Assembly: GCA_945273835.1 (NCBI GenBank)
Contig: CALYPL010000016.1
Coordinates: forward strand, 1-45,037
Length of the DNA stretch: 45,037 nt
Direction of reading: 5' to 3'
From: an uncultured Dysgonomonas sp.
GTDB taxonomy: Bacteria > Bacteroidota > Bacteroidia > Bacteroidales > Dysgonomonadaceae
Shown here: positions 8,665 through 18,313 of the stretch, piece after piece
How the letters are laid out: each line of letters opens with the position of its first letter
Numbering within the stretch: the stretch's first letter is position 1
The notes under the pieces: model-generated
The model's database searches: none
What the model was told of the DNA's origin: nothing
What the model saw: only the letters and a program-made list of their open reading frames with translations
Position numbers and translations under genes: made by a program

Positions 8665-9618
8665 ATGACTGTTACAGAACTTATTAAAAACGGCAACGGC
8701 AAAACGGCATTTTCTTTCGAAATATTGCCGCCGCTCAAAGGGAACAGTATCGAAAAAGTGTATCGAATCATTGATCGCCTACGAGAGTTTGATCCCAAGT
8801 ACATCAACATTACAACTCACCACAGCGAGTATATTTACAAGGATATGCCCGATGGTTCGATTAAGAAAGTGAATGTGCGTAAGCGTCCGGGGTCAGTAGC
8901 TATTGCAGCTGCTATACAGAATAAGTATGGAATAACAGCCATACCACATATGATATGCAAGGGCTTTAGCCGGGAAGAAACTGAATATGCGCTTATCGAT
9001 CTCGATTTTCTGGGAATAACTAATTTATTATTATTGCGAGGTGACGTCAAGAAACTTGAGGCAGATCAGTTGTATGCAAACAGAAATGAGTTTGCAACCG
9101 ACCTGCAGCTGCAAGTAAATAATTTCAATAAAGGAATATCGATAGATGGTTCAAAACATGATGTTCCTCAACAGACATTCTCATACGGAATGGCTTGTTA
9201 CCCCGAAATTCATGAAGAAGCACCAAACATGGAATCTGATTTGCACTTTATGAAACAAAAGGCGGTGAATGGGGCTGAATACTTCGTTACACAGATGTTC
9301 TTTGATAATCAGAAGTACTTCTCATTTGTTGAGCGTTGCCGCAAAGAAGGTATAAACCAGCCCATTATTCCGGGTGTTAAACCCATTGTTCTTAAAAATC
9401 AATTATCAATATTACCTAAAATTTTCAGATCAAGTATCCCTGAAGAGATGGCTTCCGAACTTCGTAAATGTAAAGACGATGATGCAGCTAAAGAAATCGG
9501 TGTAGAATGGTGCATAAAACAATGTAAAGAACTTATATCAAGTGGCGTACCAAGCATACATTTTTACTCACTTATGGCAAGCGAAAGTGTAAGGCGCGTT
9601 GCGCAAGAAATTTATTAA
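8665..9618 (+). CDS. metF: 5,10-methylenetetrahydrofolate reductase
   Basis: MetF is a FAD enzyme that reduces methylene-THF to 5-methyl-THF, the methyl donor for methionine synthesis. The 317-residue protein shows the family signatures FSFEILPPLKG at the N-terminus (catalytic Glu), ITTHHSEY, AIPHMICKGFSREE, LLLRGDVKKL, FSYGMACYPEIHEEAPN, QMFFDNQKYF and PIIPGVKPI. It follows rseP by 13 bp and precedes holB by 20 bp, so it is most likely part of the dxr operon. Other genes of the methyl cycle in the window (ahcY, glyA) are in separate transcription units. No SAM or B12 riboswitch was seen ahead of it. Confidence 0.96.
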   Translation: MTVTELIKNGNGKTAFSFEILPPLKGNSIEKVYRIIDRLREFDPKYINITTHHSEYIYKDMPDGSIKKVNVRKRPGSVAIAAAIQNKYGITAIPHMICKGFSREETEYALIDLDFLGITNLLLLRGDVKKLEADQLYANRNEFATDLQLQVNNFNKGISIDGSKHDVPQQTFSYGMACYPEIHEEAPNMESDLHFMKQKAVNGAEYFVTQMFFDNQKYFSFVERCRKEGINQPIIPGVKPIVLKNQLSILPKIFRSSIPEEMASELRKCKDDDAAKEIGVEWCIKQCKELISSGVPSIHFYSLMASESVRRVAQEIY

Positions 9619-9638
9619 TAAGCTAAATATTTAAAAGG

Positions 9639-10763
9639 GTGAAATTCGGAGATATTGTTGGACAAGATGCAATCAAAAAACAACTACTGGCATCAGCGCA
9701 CGAAGGTTTTATCCCTCATGCACAACTATTCTGCGGACCTGAGGGTATAGGAAAGTTTCCCTTAGCCTTAGCTTATGCTCAATATTTGAATTGCGAACAC
9801 CCTTTGCCTGACGATGCGTGCGGCACATGCCCTTCGTGCGTTAAATATAATCATTTGACACACCCTGATTTACACTTTGTATTTCCCATCGTAAAAAAAT
9901 CCGCCAAGAAAAAAGAAGTCTGCGACGACTATATTACCGAATGGCGATCATTTGTAAACGATCGTCCCTATTTCAACCTAAACCAGTGGTTGAGCCATAT
10001 TGATGCTGAAAATTCGCAAGGATTGATTTATGCCAAGGAGAGTGACGAAATTATTCGCAAGCTGAATATGAAAATATATGAGGCTCGCTATAAAGTCATG
10101 ATCATTTGGTTGCCCGAAAAAATGCATGAGTCTTGTGCCAACAAATTGCTTAAAATTATAGAAGAACCTTCGCCGAATACACTGTTTCTTCTGGTCTCTG
10201 ATTCTCCCGACAACATCATCAACACTATACAGTCGCGTTGTCAACGTATAAATATTCACGGAATTGACGACCGTGACATCAGTGAAGCTCTCACAAAAAA
10301 ATACATGCTTGAGCCTTCTACTGCCGACAATGTTGCTCACCTCGCTTGTGGCAGTTATGTGAAAGCACTCGATATTATCAGCCTCAACGAAGAAAATAAA
10401 TATCTGTTTAATTTGTTTGTGCAGATGATGCGTTCGTCATATGCCCGTGACATCAAACAAATTAAGCAGATCGGCAACGATTTGGCCGCGATAGGCAGAG
10501 AAAGGCAAAAAAACTTCCTGATGTATGCCCAACGCATGATTCGTGAGTATTTTGTAAGCAACTTTCACAACCCGCAAATGGTCTACCTCAATCAGGACGA
10601 AAATAATTTCGGAGTGAGGTTTGCCCCTTTCATCAACGAACGCAACATTGTGGATTTTATGGACGAATTGTCTCTTGCCGAACGTCATATAGAACAGAAC
10701 GTGAATGCCAAAATTGTTTTCTTTGATCTATGTCTGAAAATCACAATGCTATTAAAACGATAA
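9639..10763 (+). CDS. holB: DNA polymerase III delta' subunit
   Basis: Clamp-loader delta' subunit of the AAA+ fold, 374 residues. The N-terminus MKFGDIVGQDAIKKQLLASA is typical of the family. GPEGIGK gives a P-loop-like motif near residue 33, and four Cys (NCEH, ACGTCPSC) form the zinc module of clamp-loader subunits. Further motifs are KVMIIWLPEKMHESCANKLLKIIEEPSP and LLVSDSPDNIINTIQSRCQRI, which contains the SRC motif. I use the GTG start at 9639 because the first in-frame ATG lies well inside the conserved AAA+ region. An A-rich/AAAAGG sequence directly abuts the start. Last gene of the operon; an AT-rich hairpin follows the stop. Confidence 0.93.
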   Translation: MKFGDIVGQDAIKKQLLASAHEGFIPHAQLFCGPEGIGKFPLALAYAQYLNCEHPLPDDACGTCPSCVKYNHLTHPDLHFVFPIVKKSAKKKEVCDDYITEWRSFVNDRPYFNLNQWLSHIDAENSQGLIYAKESDEIIRKLNMKIYEARYKVMIIWLPEKMHESCANKLLKIIEEPSPNTLFLLVSDSPDNIINTIQSRCQRINIHGIDDRDISEALTKKYMLEPSTADNVAHLACGSYVKALDIISLNEENKYLFNLFVQMMRSSYARDIKQIKQIGNDLAAIGRERQKNFLMYAQRMIREYFVSNFHNPQMVYLNQDENNFGVRFAPFINERNIVDFMDELSLAERHIEQNVNAKIVFFDLCLKITMLLKR

Positions 10764-10766
10764 TAA

Positions 10767-10791
10767 TTTATCTGTATTTATAATAGATAAA
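10767..10791 (+). terminator. Weak AT-rich hairpin after holB
   Basis: TTTATCT (10767-10773) can pair with AGATAAA (10785-10791) across an 11-base loop. It lies just past the holB stop. It is AT-only apart from one pair and lacks a clear T-run, so it may only be a weak terminator or a chance inverted repeat. Confidence 0.3.
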
Positions 10792-10964
10792 CTATAAATA
10801 CGTAACTATACTCAGTTTAATCAAAAACACGATGAAATTTGTTACTTATGTTACTTTTTAACAGAAACCTGTTAATAAGGTTAATTCCGTAAAATTATAA
10901 TAACATATTTCAATAAAAGATTTTAAAGCCGTTGCAACGATGTTAAGTCGGCTTTTAAATTTAT

Positions 10965-10972
10965 TATCTTTG
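10965..10972 (+). promoter_or_regulatory. Candidate -7 box for ahcY
   Basis: TATCTTTG matches the Bacteroidetes -7 consensus TAnnTTTG and would start transcription near 10978, giving a leader of about 32 nt before the ahcY ATG. The -33 region about 20 bases upstream (TGTTAAG) is only a poor match. Confidence 0.45.
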
Positions 10973-11009
10973 TCCAACTGTAACAATAATATGCTCAATA
11001 AAATAAATA

Positions 11010-12428
11010 ATGCAAAAGAAACTTGTTGATGGTCTGCCTTATCTTGTGGCAGATATAAACCTTGCTGACTTCGGTCGCAAAGAAATTGATATCGCTGAAC
11101 ACGAAATGCCCGGTCTTATGGCTCTTCGTGAGAAATATGGTAATTCCAAACCTCTGAGCGGTGCTCGCATCATGGGATCGCTACACATGACTATACAAAC
11201 AGCTGTTCTGATTAAAACTCTACATGAATTGGGTGCTGACATTCGTTGGGCAAGCTGTAATATTTTCTCAACTCAAGATCATGCGGCAGCTGCAATAGCC
11301 GATATGGGCATACCTGTATTCGCATGGAAAGGCGAAACTCTTGAAGAATACTGGTGGTGTACTGAACAGGCTCTGAAATTTCCTGATGGAAAAGGACCCA
11401 ACCTGATTGTTGATGATGGAGGAGATGCCACATTACTTATTCATATGGGTTTCAAAGCAGAAGAAGATGCCAACTATCTGAACCGTAAAGGCGAATCGCA
11501 CGAAGAGCAGGTAATTCTGAATACCCTCTCACGTATTCTGAAAGAAGATAACCAACGTTGGCACAAGACCGTTGCCGAATGGAAAGGTGTATCTGAAGAA
11601 ACTACCACAGGTGTTCACCGCTTATATCAGATGATGGAGCGTGGCGAACTGCTTATCCCTGCCATTAATGTCAATGACTCGGTCACAAAATCAAAATTCG
11701 ATAATCTATATGGTTGCCGTGAATCCCTTGCGGATGGCATAAAACGTGCAACTGACGTGATGATAGCGGGTAAAGTTGCAGTAATTGCCGGTTATGGCGA
11801 TGTGGGAAAAGGTTGCGCACACTCGATGCGCTCGTACGGAGCCCGTGTTTTAGTAACTGAAATTGATCCTATCTGTGCTTTACAGGCAGCAATGGAGGGT
11901 TTTGAGGTTGTGTTGATGGAAGATGCAGTGAAAGAAGGTAACATTTTTGTTACAACAACAGGAAATCGTGACATTATCACCATTGACCATATGGCGGCTA
12001 TGAAAGATCATGCCATAGTATGTAACATCGGTCACTTCGACAACGAAATACAGGTCGATAAACTCATAAACTATCCCGGTATTAAACATGTCAACATCAA
12101 ACCGCAAGTAGATAAATACACCTTCCCTAAAGGTAACTCTCTATTCCTTCTGGCTGAAGGTCGACTTGTGAATCTTGGTTGTGCTACGGGGCATCCGTCG
12201 TTTGTAATGAGTAATTCATTCACGAACCAAACTCTTGCTCAGATTGAATTGTGGCAGAACGATTACGAAGTGAACGTATACCGATTACCTAAGCATCTGG
12301 ATGAGGAGGTAGCCCGTCTTCATTTAGAACAAATTGGTGTAAAACTGACTAAGCTGACAAAGGAACAGGCGGATTATATAGGCGTTTCTCAAGATGGTCC
12401 TTTTAAACCGGAACATTACAGATATTAA
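11010..12428 (+). CDS. ahcY: Adenosylhomocysteinase
   Basis: S-adenosylhomocysteine hydrolase splits SAH to adenosine and homocysteine and so removes the product inhibitor of methyltransferases. The 472-residue protein is of bacterial length. Signatures include [60 protein letters not shown], the NAD-binding [13 protein letters not shown] with the following [18 protein letters not shown], and the conserved C-terminus FKPEHYRY, whose Lys and Tyr contact NAD of the partner subunit. It is preceded by 246 non-coding bases with its own promoter-like -7 box and followed by a hairpin, so it is probably monocistronic. Confidence 0.97.
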   Translation: MQKKLVDGLPYLVADINLADFGRKEIDIAEHEMPGLMALREKYGNSKPLSGARIMGSLHMTIQTAVLIKTLHELGADIRWASCNIFSTQDHAAAAIADMGIPVFAWKGETLEEYWWCTEQALKFPDGKGPNLIVDDGGDATLLIHMGFKAEEDANYLNRKGESHEEQVILNTLSRILKEDNQRWHKTVAEWKGVSEETTTGVHRLYQMMERGELLIPAINVNDSVTKSKFDNLYGCRESLADGIKRATDVMIAGKVAVIAGYGDVGKGCAHSMRSYGARVLVTEIDPICALQAAMEGFEVVLMEDAVKEGNIFVTTTGNRDIITIDHMAAMKDHAIVCNIGHFDNEIQVDKLINYPGIKHVNIKPQVDKYTFPKGNSLFLLAEGRLVNLGCATGHPSFVMSNSFTNQTLAQIELWQNDYEVNVYRLPKHLDEEVARLHLEQIGVKLTKLTKEQADYIGVSQDGPFKPEHYRY

Positions 12429-12436
12429 TATAACTT

Positions 12437-12466
12437 GGGCGGACTTTTCAGTTCGCCCTTTTATTT
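12437..12466 (+). terminator. Terminator between convergent ahcY and cutC
   Basis: GGGCGGAC (12437-12444) pairs with GTTCGCCC (12451-12458), one G-T pair, loop TTTTCA, followed by TTTTATTT. It fits an intrinsic terminator of ahcY on the plus strand. On the minus strand the tract after the hairpin is less T-rich. Confidence 0.8.
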
Positions 12467-13171
12467 GGATGTAGCCTGATTGGCATTCTCGATAGCCTGT
12501 CTCACTTTAAAAGCGTCTGTCTGCATCGTATCGGCTTCAGACGAATAGCTCCTGAATGACCCGTGAAACTCTTTCAGACCTGTTTTTTCAACAAGCATCT
12601 GAATATTGTTTTCAGTGATGCCTCCACCCGGCATAACAATAACGCGATCAGCGGCTTGTTCAATCAGTTTTTTAAGGTTCTTGCTGCCTTCGGGTGCAGT
12701 TGGTTCACCTCCTGAAGTAAGTATTCGGTCACAGCCTAATTCAATAATCTGCTCTAAAGCGCAGGATTGATTGGGACAAAGATCAAATGCCCGATGAAAG
12801 GTGGTACTCATACCATATGATTTGGCAATGTTGATAAGTTCTTTATTACGAGATATATCTATACTGTTATCTGATTTGAGGATACCGATTACAACTCCGG
12901 CACACCTTTCCTGCCCGCAAAGATGAATATCCATCTTCATCGATTCAAATTCAACTTCATTGTATGTAAAGTTTCCGGCTCTTGGACGTATCAGCACATT
13001 AACGTCTATATACAGCAATTTTCGGGCAAGTTTTATTTGCGACCATGAAGGTGTTGTACCTCCCTCCGAGAGATTGTCGCAAAGTTCGATTCTCATTGCC
13101 CCACCCTCTTGTCCGGCAATGGCTGAGCATACTGAATTGGCACAAACTTCCGCTTTAATCAGATCGATCAT
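12461..13171 (-). CDS. cutC: CutC family protein (PF03932)
   Basis: A 236-residue TIM-barrel protein of the CutC family, historically called a copper homeostasis protein although a direct copper function is disputed. Family motifs are KAEVCANSVCSAIAGQEGGAMRIELCDNLSEGGTTPS at the N-terminus, VLIRPRAGNFTYNEVE, GVVIGILKSDNSID, TTFHRAFDLC, ILTSGGEPTAPEG and VMPGGGITENNI, ending with EFHGSFRS. The upstream gene on the same strand (the RSH synthetase) ends 9 bp before it, so the two are probably cotranscribed. No copper-related gene is nearby, which gives no support for a copper role here. Confidence 0.92.
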   Translation of the reverse strand: MIDLIKAEVCANSVCSAIAGQEGGAMRIELCDNLSEGGTTPSWSQIKLARKLLYIDVNVLIRPRAGNFTYNEVEFESMKMDIHLCGQERCAGVVIGILKSDNSIDISRNKELINIAKSYGMSTTFHRAFDLCPNQSCALEQIIELGCDRILTSGGEPTAPEGSKNLKKLIEQAADRVIVMPGGGITENNIQMLVEKTGLKEFHGSFRSYSSEADTMQTDAFKVRQAIENANQATSK

Positions 13172-13180
13172 TTATTCAAT

Positions 13181-15400
13181 TCAGATTAAACGGGTTATTT
13201 GTTTCACTCCTTTCACGGTATGCAGTTTCTTCATCAAGCCTTTCAGTTTCTCTGTGTCACTCAGCATCACGGTTATATTACCATAAAACAAACCGTCATT
13301 TGAGTCTATATTGATTGATCGTAATGTCACACCGTTTTCTTTGGAAATAATTGACGTCAGATTGTTAACTATACCAATATCATCGTTACCGATTATACGT
13401 AGTGTAATTGAATAGTCTGAAGATGACTTACCGGCCCATCGTGCAGGTACAATTCGATAGCCAAAGCGTGTAAACATGTCATGCGCATTAGGACAGCTCT
13501 TGCGATGTATTTTTATTCCCTGAGAGGATACAAAGCCAAATATTTCATCTCCATATATTGGGTTACAGCAACGGGCCAACCGATAATCTATACCTGTAAG
13601 ATTGTGATCAATAACCAATTCATCCCCGGCATGAGTTTCTATATCAGTTTCGGCTGCAGAATGTGCGATAAAGCCTTCGGCACTTTTCACTTCATGTTTT
13701 TCATGCAGCTCATTTTCTTTCCTTTCAAGTTCTGCATACTGATCTATGACTGTATTTATATCGAGCGACTGATTCGCTATTTTAATATAAAAGTCTGTAA
13801 CATTACGGAAACCAAGCTTTTTAATCAAGCGCATTAAGGTTGCCTCATAATCATCTATTTTTCGATTTTTGAAACGTCGCGCCAAAAGCTCTTTTGCTAT
13901 TGCTATTTGTTTATTAGCTTCTTCTTTAAGGCTTTGACGTATTTTATTCTTAGCTTTAGATGTGATTACAAAACCAAGCCAGTCTTGTTTAGGGCTTTGA
14001 TTTGGCGAAGTTATTATTTCAATCTGATCACCACTATTCAGCTTATGCCTGATTGATACATTGCGTCCGTTTACTTTACCTGATACACAACTGCATCCAA
14101 CTTTTGAATGTATGGAGAAAGCGAAATCAAGTATAGTTGCTCCTTTAGGCAATTTATGTAAGTCTCCTTTAGGTGTAAATACATAAATCTCTTCATCGTA
14201 TATATCAAGACTAAAGGCATCTAACTTTTCTTTTGTGTCAAGTTCCTTATTCTCCATTACATAACGGAGGTTTGTAAGCCAATCATCAACTTTAGACTGA
14301 CTTTTGACACCTTTATACTTCCAGTGGGCGGCAAATCCTTTTTCTGCAACTTCATCCATACGTCGTGTGCGTATCTGCACTTCTACCCAACGTGACTGGG
14401 GGCCCATAACAGTTATATGCAGGGACTCATAGCCATTGCTTTTAGGTATGGAAAGCCAATCTTTAAGCCGTTTTGGATTAGGTGTGTAGAGATCGGTTAC
14501 AATTGAATATACTTGCCAGCATTCTGCTTTTTCCTTTATTTGTTCTGAATCGAGAATAATTCGTATGGCAAAAAGATCGTAAATATATTCAAAATCAATT
14601 TTTTGCTTTTTCAATTTGTTATTGATGGACGATATTGATTTTGTGCGACCTTTTATGTCATATTTTAATCCGGTCTCTTTCAGACGGGCTTCAATCGGTG
14701 CAACAAATTCGGATATGTATTTATCGCGCGATTCTTTACTTTCATTTATTTTTCGGACAATATAATCATATGCATCGCGATCTGTGTATTTGAGATATAA
14801 GTCTTCAAATTCCGTCTTTACGTTATATAGACCCATTTTATGGGAAAGGGGTGCATATAAATAAGAGACTTCTGTTATTAATCTGGTTCTTAATGCTTCT
14901 TTATAACGGTATGCGTTGCGCATCAAATATAAGCGGTTGGCAATCATTATAAGTATAACCCGCATATCTTCGGCTAAAGACAATAAAAGGCTTGCAAAAT
15001 TCTCTGATGCCAGACTGGACTGGGTGGCTTCAAGCTCATTGATTTTGATCAGTCCTTTCAGTAATTTAACGGTATCGGAGCCAAAACTATTTTCGACCTC
15101 CTCTATCGCAACTATTTTTTGAATAATTGGCCAATAAAGTAATGTCGCGAGCAAAGCTGTATCTTTAAGCCCCATATCGTTAATCAATATCAATCCTGTA
15201 TTAACGATAGCTCTAAGTATATAATTATTATCTTCTCCTTTTCTATAAATCTTTTTTGACAGGCTTTTTTTTATTATTTGTCTTAGAGCATTTAATTGCT
15301 CAATAGACAAATCTAACTCTACTGCTTCTAAAAGCAGTTTACATTTAGATAAAGTCAGTTTATTCGCATTCTTCTTGACAGAATAATTTAATTTTACCAT
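13181..15400 (-). CDS. relA: RelA/SpoT homologue with degenerate hydrolase domain
   Basis: A long RSH protein (739 aa) that makes (p)ppGpp. The synthetase domain (about 245-365) is well kept: GRTKSISSINNKL, YIYDLFAIRI, RLKDWLSIPKSNGYESLH and VEVQIRTRRMDEVAEKGFAAHWKYKG. TGS (about 410-470, IYVFTPKGDLHKLPKGATILDFAF), a Cys-containing RIS region (RLARCCNPIYGDEIFGFVS) and a C-terminal ACT domain (about 665-739) follow. The N-terminal HD hydrolase domain is recognisable but its metal site is gone: the usual HD reads YW (89-90), the usual ADRLHN reads ANRLYL, and the first His is absent. I therefore infer a synthetase-only enzyme, although the RxKD motif (RLKD 311-314) is the type typical of bifunctional Rel rather than the ExDD of RelA. 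A bifunctional Rel/SpoT would be expected elsewhere. Confidence 0.92.
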   Translation of the reverse strand: MVKLNYSVKKNANKLTLSKCKLLLEAVELDLSIEQLNALRQIIKKSLSKKIYRKGEDNNYILRAIVNTGLILINDMGLKDTALLATLLYWPIIQKIVAIEEVENSFGSDTVKLLKGLIKINELEATQSSLASENFASLLLSLAEDMRVILIMIANRLYLMRNAYRYKEALRTRLITEVSYLYAPLSHKMGLYNVKTEFEDLYLKYTDRDAYDYIVRKINESKESRDKYISEFVAPIEARLKETGLKYDIKGRTKSISSINNKLKKQKIDFEYIYDLFAIRIILDSEQIKEKAECWQVYSIVTDLYTPNPKRLKDWLSIPKSNGYESLHITVMGPQSRWVEVQIRTRRMDEVAEKGFAAHWKYKGVKSQSKVDDWLTNLRYVMENKELDTKEKLDAFSLDIYDEEIYVFTPKGDLHKLPKGATILDFAFSIHSKVGCSCVSGKVNGRNVSIRHKLNSGDQIEIITSPNQSPKQDWLGFVITSKAKNKIRQSLKEEANKQIAIAKELLARRFKNRKIDDYEATLMRLIKKLGFRNVTDFYIKIANQSLDINTVIDQYAELERKENELHEKHEVKSAEGFIAHSAAETDIETHAGDELVIDHNLTGIDYRLARCCNPIYGDEIFGFVSSQGIKIHRKSCPNAHDMFTRFGYRIVPARWAGKSSSDYSITLRIIGNDDIGIVNNLTSIISKENGVTLRSINIDSNDGLFYGNITVMLSDTEKLKGLMKKLHTVKGVKQITRLI

Positions 15401-15450
15401 TTTCTATAACAATAGAACATAAATATGAATATTTATACTAAATCTTATTA

Positions 15451-15458
15451 CAAATATA
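15451..15458 (-). promoter_or_regulatory. Candidate -7 box for the RSH-cutC operon
   Basis: On the minus strand TATATTTG (15458 to 15451) followed by TAAT matches the -7 consensus exactly. A start near 15445 would give a leader of about 45 nt. No clear TTTG was found at the -33 position. Confidence 0.45.
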
Positions 15459-15530
15459 AGATTTTTGAATTAAGCCTCATTCTATATTACTAACTTATCT
15501 AACCTCCAAATTTTACTGTATAGATAAACA

Positions 15531-15560
15531 AAGGCTGCTTTCTTTTTAAAAAGCAGCCTT
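15531..15560 (-). terminator. Terminator downstream of the AsmA-family gene
   Basis: AAGGCTGCTT (15531-15540) and AAGCAGCCTT (15551-15560) form a perfect 10-bp stem, extendable by one A-T pair, with a short loop. Read on the minus strand it is followed by TGTTTATC. It lies about 35 bp beyond the stop of the AsmA-family gene. Confidence 0.75.
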
Positions 15561-15595
15561 GAAATTTTATGTTTGAGGAAGTATTATCCCGATTC

Positions 15596-18277
15596 TTATT
15601 TGTCAGCGGCTCCGGATTCTAATTTTTTAGCTTGTTCTTCTGCTTTATCAATAAGATTTTGCCCTTGCTTTTTAGCTTCGTCAACCAATTTCTTACCAGC
15701 TGCTTTGGCTGCAGCTTTTTTAATCGGATTGCTACCGGCTTCGGATTCTAATTTTGCAGCTTGGTCTTCCGCTATCTTTATCAGTTTATCTGATGATTCT
15801 TGAGCCTGATTTCTTATATTCTGAGCTTGCTTAAGTATTTCGGCATTAATTTTATTCCCAATTGAGGTTTTGGTACTGTCTGCTTTATTTCCTCCTAATA
15901 AATTATCAGCAATCTTATTGATTGCATTGTTTGCTAAAGCTTTACTGTCAATTCCAATCTTCGGGTTTGTAAAAGTACCTCCGATAGTAAAAGGTAGGTT
16001 TTCAATATATTTATTGGAATATTGCTTTGGTAATGTAACTGTTCCTTTGTAGTTTATTGATTCATCTAAGCCTGTAGATCCTTCAAGTTTCATTATTCCG
16101 CCTTCTCCAAAATTAACATTAAAAGGTTTGGTATTAATGCGACCATTTTCAACTGAAAAAGGGATGTTCAGGTTTTTGGGCGAAATTGTTTTTAATGATG
16201 TTACGTTCAGAGCGGAGGCTAATGCTGATAATGTCTTGTTATTTTCAATTTCAACATTATTTGTGAGTAATCCACCACTTCCCGTGAGTCCGCCAAGTGT
16301 TTCGAGCAATGAACTGCCCATAGCAGTATTAAATTTGAAATTCATTGAATATGTTCCTTTCATGTTTTCGAATATAGGAGCAAGTCTCTGTACGGTTTCT
16401 ACAGATTTGAAAGTTTGGGCAAATGAGAGATTTGACAAATCAAGGGAGAAGTCTACCAATGGTTTTGCCGGATTTGACGTATTATATGATCCGGTTATCT
16501 TACAAGTACCGCCAAGTAAATCAGCATTAACGTTTGATAAAGATAATACTCCGTCTCTGACAATTATCCCGCCTTTCATATTCTTAATATCCAGATTATC
16601 ATACAGCACATGTTTCAGATTGGCATCCATTGTAAAGTCTATATTCTTCGGGATCACAATTTTATTCTTAAATACGTCTGTTGTGTCATTGGCAGTGGAT
16701 GTGGTATTATTAGAATCATCTCCCATAAAATCATTCAGATTCAGATAGTTTGAAGATAAGGAAAGTTGTCCTTTCAAAGTCTGATTTTTTACAATATAAC
16801 CAATGAGGTTTTCGAGACGACCGCCCGCAACTATATCGTTCTTTCCTATCTTAACGTCAAACGATGATAAGTTCACATAACGAGGTGTGAATTCCAGTCC
16901 CGCTTTGTTTATCTGCACATCTGACGAACCTGATGATTTATACAGCATATCATTGATGTTCAGATGACCTGATGCCGATACGTTTTCATATTGTCCTTTC
17001 TCAATTGCCGACATCCGGGTTTGTATATCAATATCTGCAGTCAACTTTCCATTCAATTCGGTACCTTTTTCGAGCGGATAAACCTCTTTAATCATACTCA
17101 AATCCAATGTACCATCAGCCTTTAGCTTCAGATTGGCATCACTGATCGGTGTTGTTGCATTCAGTTTCACATGGAAGGGATTACCTCCGATTGTGAATGT
17201 TAGTTTGCTTAAATCTATTATAACATTGTCCAACGATCCTCCTTTACTGTTGATTGTCATATCCGCATTGATATTATTAACGGATTTTGGTAAGGACGGA
17301 TATTGAAATTTAGCGTCACTGATTTTTGCCGAAATATCAAATGCAGGATAATCTTCACCTTTCATCATTCCTTTTACATAAGCACTTAATGTTGCGGAAC
17401 CTTCAGTTTTTATATTTTTAAAATCATCGGTGTACATTGCCGGAATTACGGATAAAATTTGTTTAAAACCTGTTGCAGGTGCATTCAGCTTTAAATCAAA
17501 GTCCATACCGTCTTCGCCTACCATGGCAAAATAGCCATCAACCGATGCGCTAAGGTCATTTAGCTGTAAATTACTGTTGATAAAGGTAAACTTCATCTGA
17601 TCGAAGTTTGCACTAAGTTCTGCTTCGGCAACACCTTTCACTTTTAAGATATAGGGTATCTTATTCATATAAAAAGATATGTTATCAATTGTGGAAGTGG
17701 TCTTCAAGGTTGTTTCATCTGCAGAGAAATCGCCTGATATTTTACCGTTCCAACCATTCATCACCAACTTCATATTTGTTGAATCATTTTGATACACGAT
17801 GTTGCAATTACTTACCGATATTTTATTAAGACTGAGATTAAACGGATTGCTTTTTTCTGATCCTGAATTTGTTTTTGCTGAATCCGTCATCACAATATCC
17901 CAGTTAGCTCTACCATCAGGCAAAACTTTTGCCAACATTGAAGCATTGTCAAGATTTATCTTTGATATATCATAGTTACTACCGAAAAGGCTCATCAAAT
18001 TTATTGTAACGCTTGCTGATTTAGCCTGCAAAAGTGTATCGGCTGAAAAATCGCCTTTACCGACTACTACTGCATCGTCAAGCGACAATGTTGCATTTGG
18101 GAAATTACTGAATAAATTAAGCCCGAAATCATTTATTGATATTGTTGCATTCAGATTTTCATTAGCTGCATTTATAACAGCATTTTTTATTTTGCTTTTA
18201 AACAGAAAAGGAATGGCAATCATAGCCGCAATAATAACTACAATCAATATTCCCCCTATTTTGAGTACTTTTTTCAT
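15596..18277 (-). CDS. AsmA family protein
   Basis: An 893-residue envelope protein of the AsmA group, which includes large beta-rich proteins thought to take part in lipid transport or outer-membrane assembly. An N-terminal signal anchor (KIGGILIVVIIAAMIAIPFLF) is followed by the typical AsmA start (INDFGLNLFSNFPNATLSLDDAVVVGKGDF, KSASVTINLMSLFGS, GRANWDIV). Long beta-repeat segments follow, and an AsmA-like C-terminal region lies around 600-770 (GGLTGSGGLLTNNVEIENNKTL, SVENGRINTKPFNVNFGEGGI, FTIGGTFTNPKIGID). The last ~100 residues are a highly charged Ala/Lys/Glu coiled coil with two similar stretches (DQAAKLESEAG and EQAKKLESGAA). It follows the MscS-type gene by 36 bp and is probably cotranscribed with it. 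Confidence 0.88.
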   Translation of the reverse strand: MKKVLKIGGILIVVIIAAMIAIPFLFKSKIKNAVINAANENLNATISINDFGLNLFSNFPNATLSLDDAVVVGKGDFSADTLLQAKSASVTINLMSLFGSNYDISKINLDNASMLAKVLPDGRANWDIVMTDSAKTNSGSEKSNPFNLSLNKISVSNCNIVYQNDSTNMKLVMNGWNGKISGDFSADETTLKTTSTIDNISFYMNKIPYILKVKGVAEAELSANFDQMKFTFINSNLQLNDLSASVDGYFAMVGEDGMDFDLKLNAPATGFKQILSVIPAMYTDDFKNIKTEGSATLSAYVKGMMKGEDYPAFDISAKISDAKFQYPSLPKSVNNINADMTINSKGGSLDNVIIDLSKLTFTIGGNPFHVKLNATTPISDANLKLKADGTLDLSMIKEVYPLEKGTELNGKLTADIDIQTRMSAIEKGQYENVSASGHLNINDMLYKSSGSSDVQINKAGLEFTPRYVNLSSFDVKIGKNDIVAGGRLENLIGYIVKNQTLKGQLSLSSNYLNLNDFMGDDSNNTTSTANDTTDVFKNKIVIPKNIDFTMDANLKHVLYDNLDIKNMKGGIIVRDGVLSLSNVNADLLGGTCKITGSYNTSNPAKPLVDFSLDLSNLSFAQTFKSVETVQRLAPIFENMKGTYSMNFKFNTAMGSSLLETLGGLTGSGGLLTNNVEIENNKTLSALASALNVTSLKTISPKNLNIPFSVENGRINTKPFNVNFGEGGIMKLEGSTGLDESINYKGTVTLPKQYSNKYIENLPFTIGGTFTNPKIGIDSKALANNAINKIADNLLGGNKADSTKTSIGNKINAEILKQAQNIRNQAQESSDKLIKIAEDQAAKLESEAGSNPIKKAAAKAAGKKLVDEAKKQGQNLIDKAEEQAKKLESGAADK

Positions 18278-18313
18278 ATAAACTTATTTTTGATGAATTT
18301 TCTAATCTACTAA

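Noticed and set aside
10764-11009. Possible SAH riboswitch ahead of ahcY
   Set aside because: The stretch is short and AT-rich and I see none of the GC-rich pseudoknot core expected of that class; only a promoter-like box is present.
16128-16748. A 206-codon plus-strand frame opposite the AsmA-family gene
   Set aside because: It is fully inside the conserved AsmA-like region on the other strand and has no recognisable domain.
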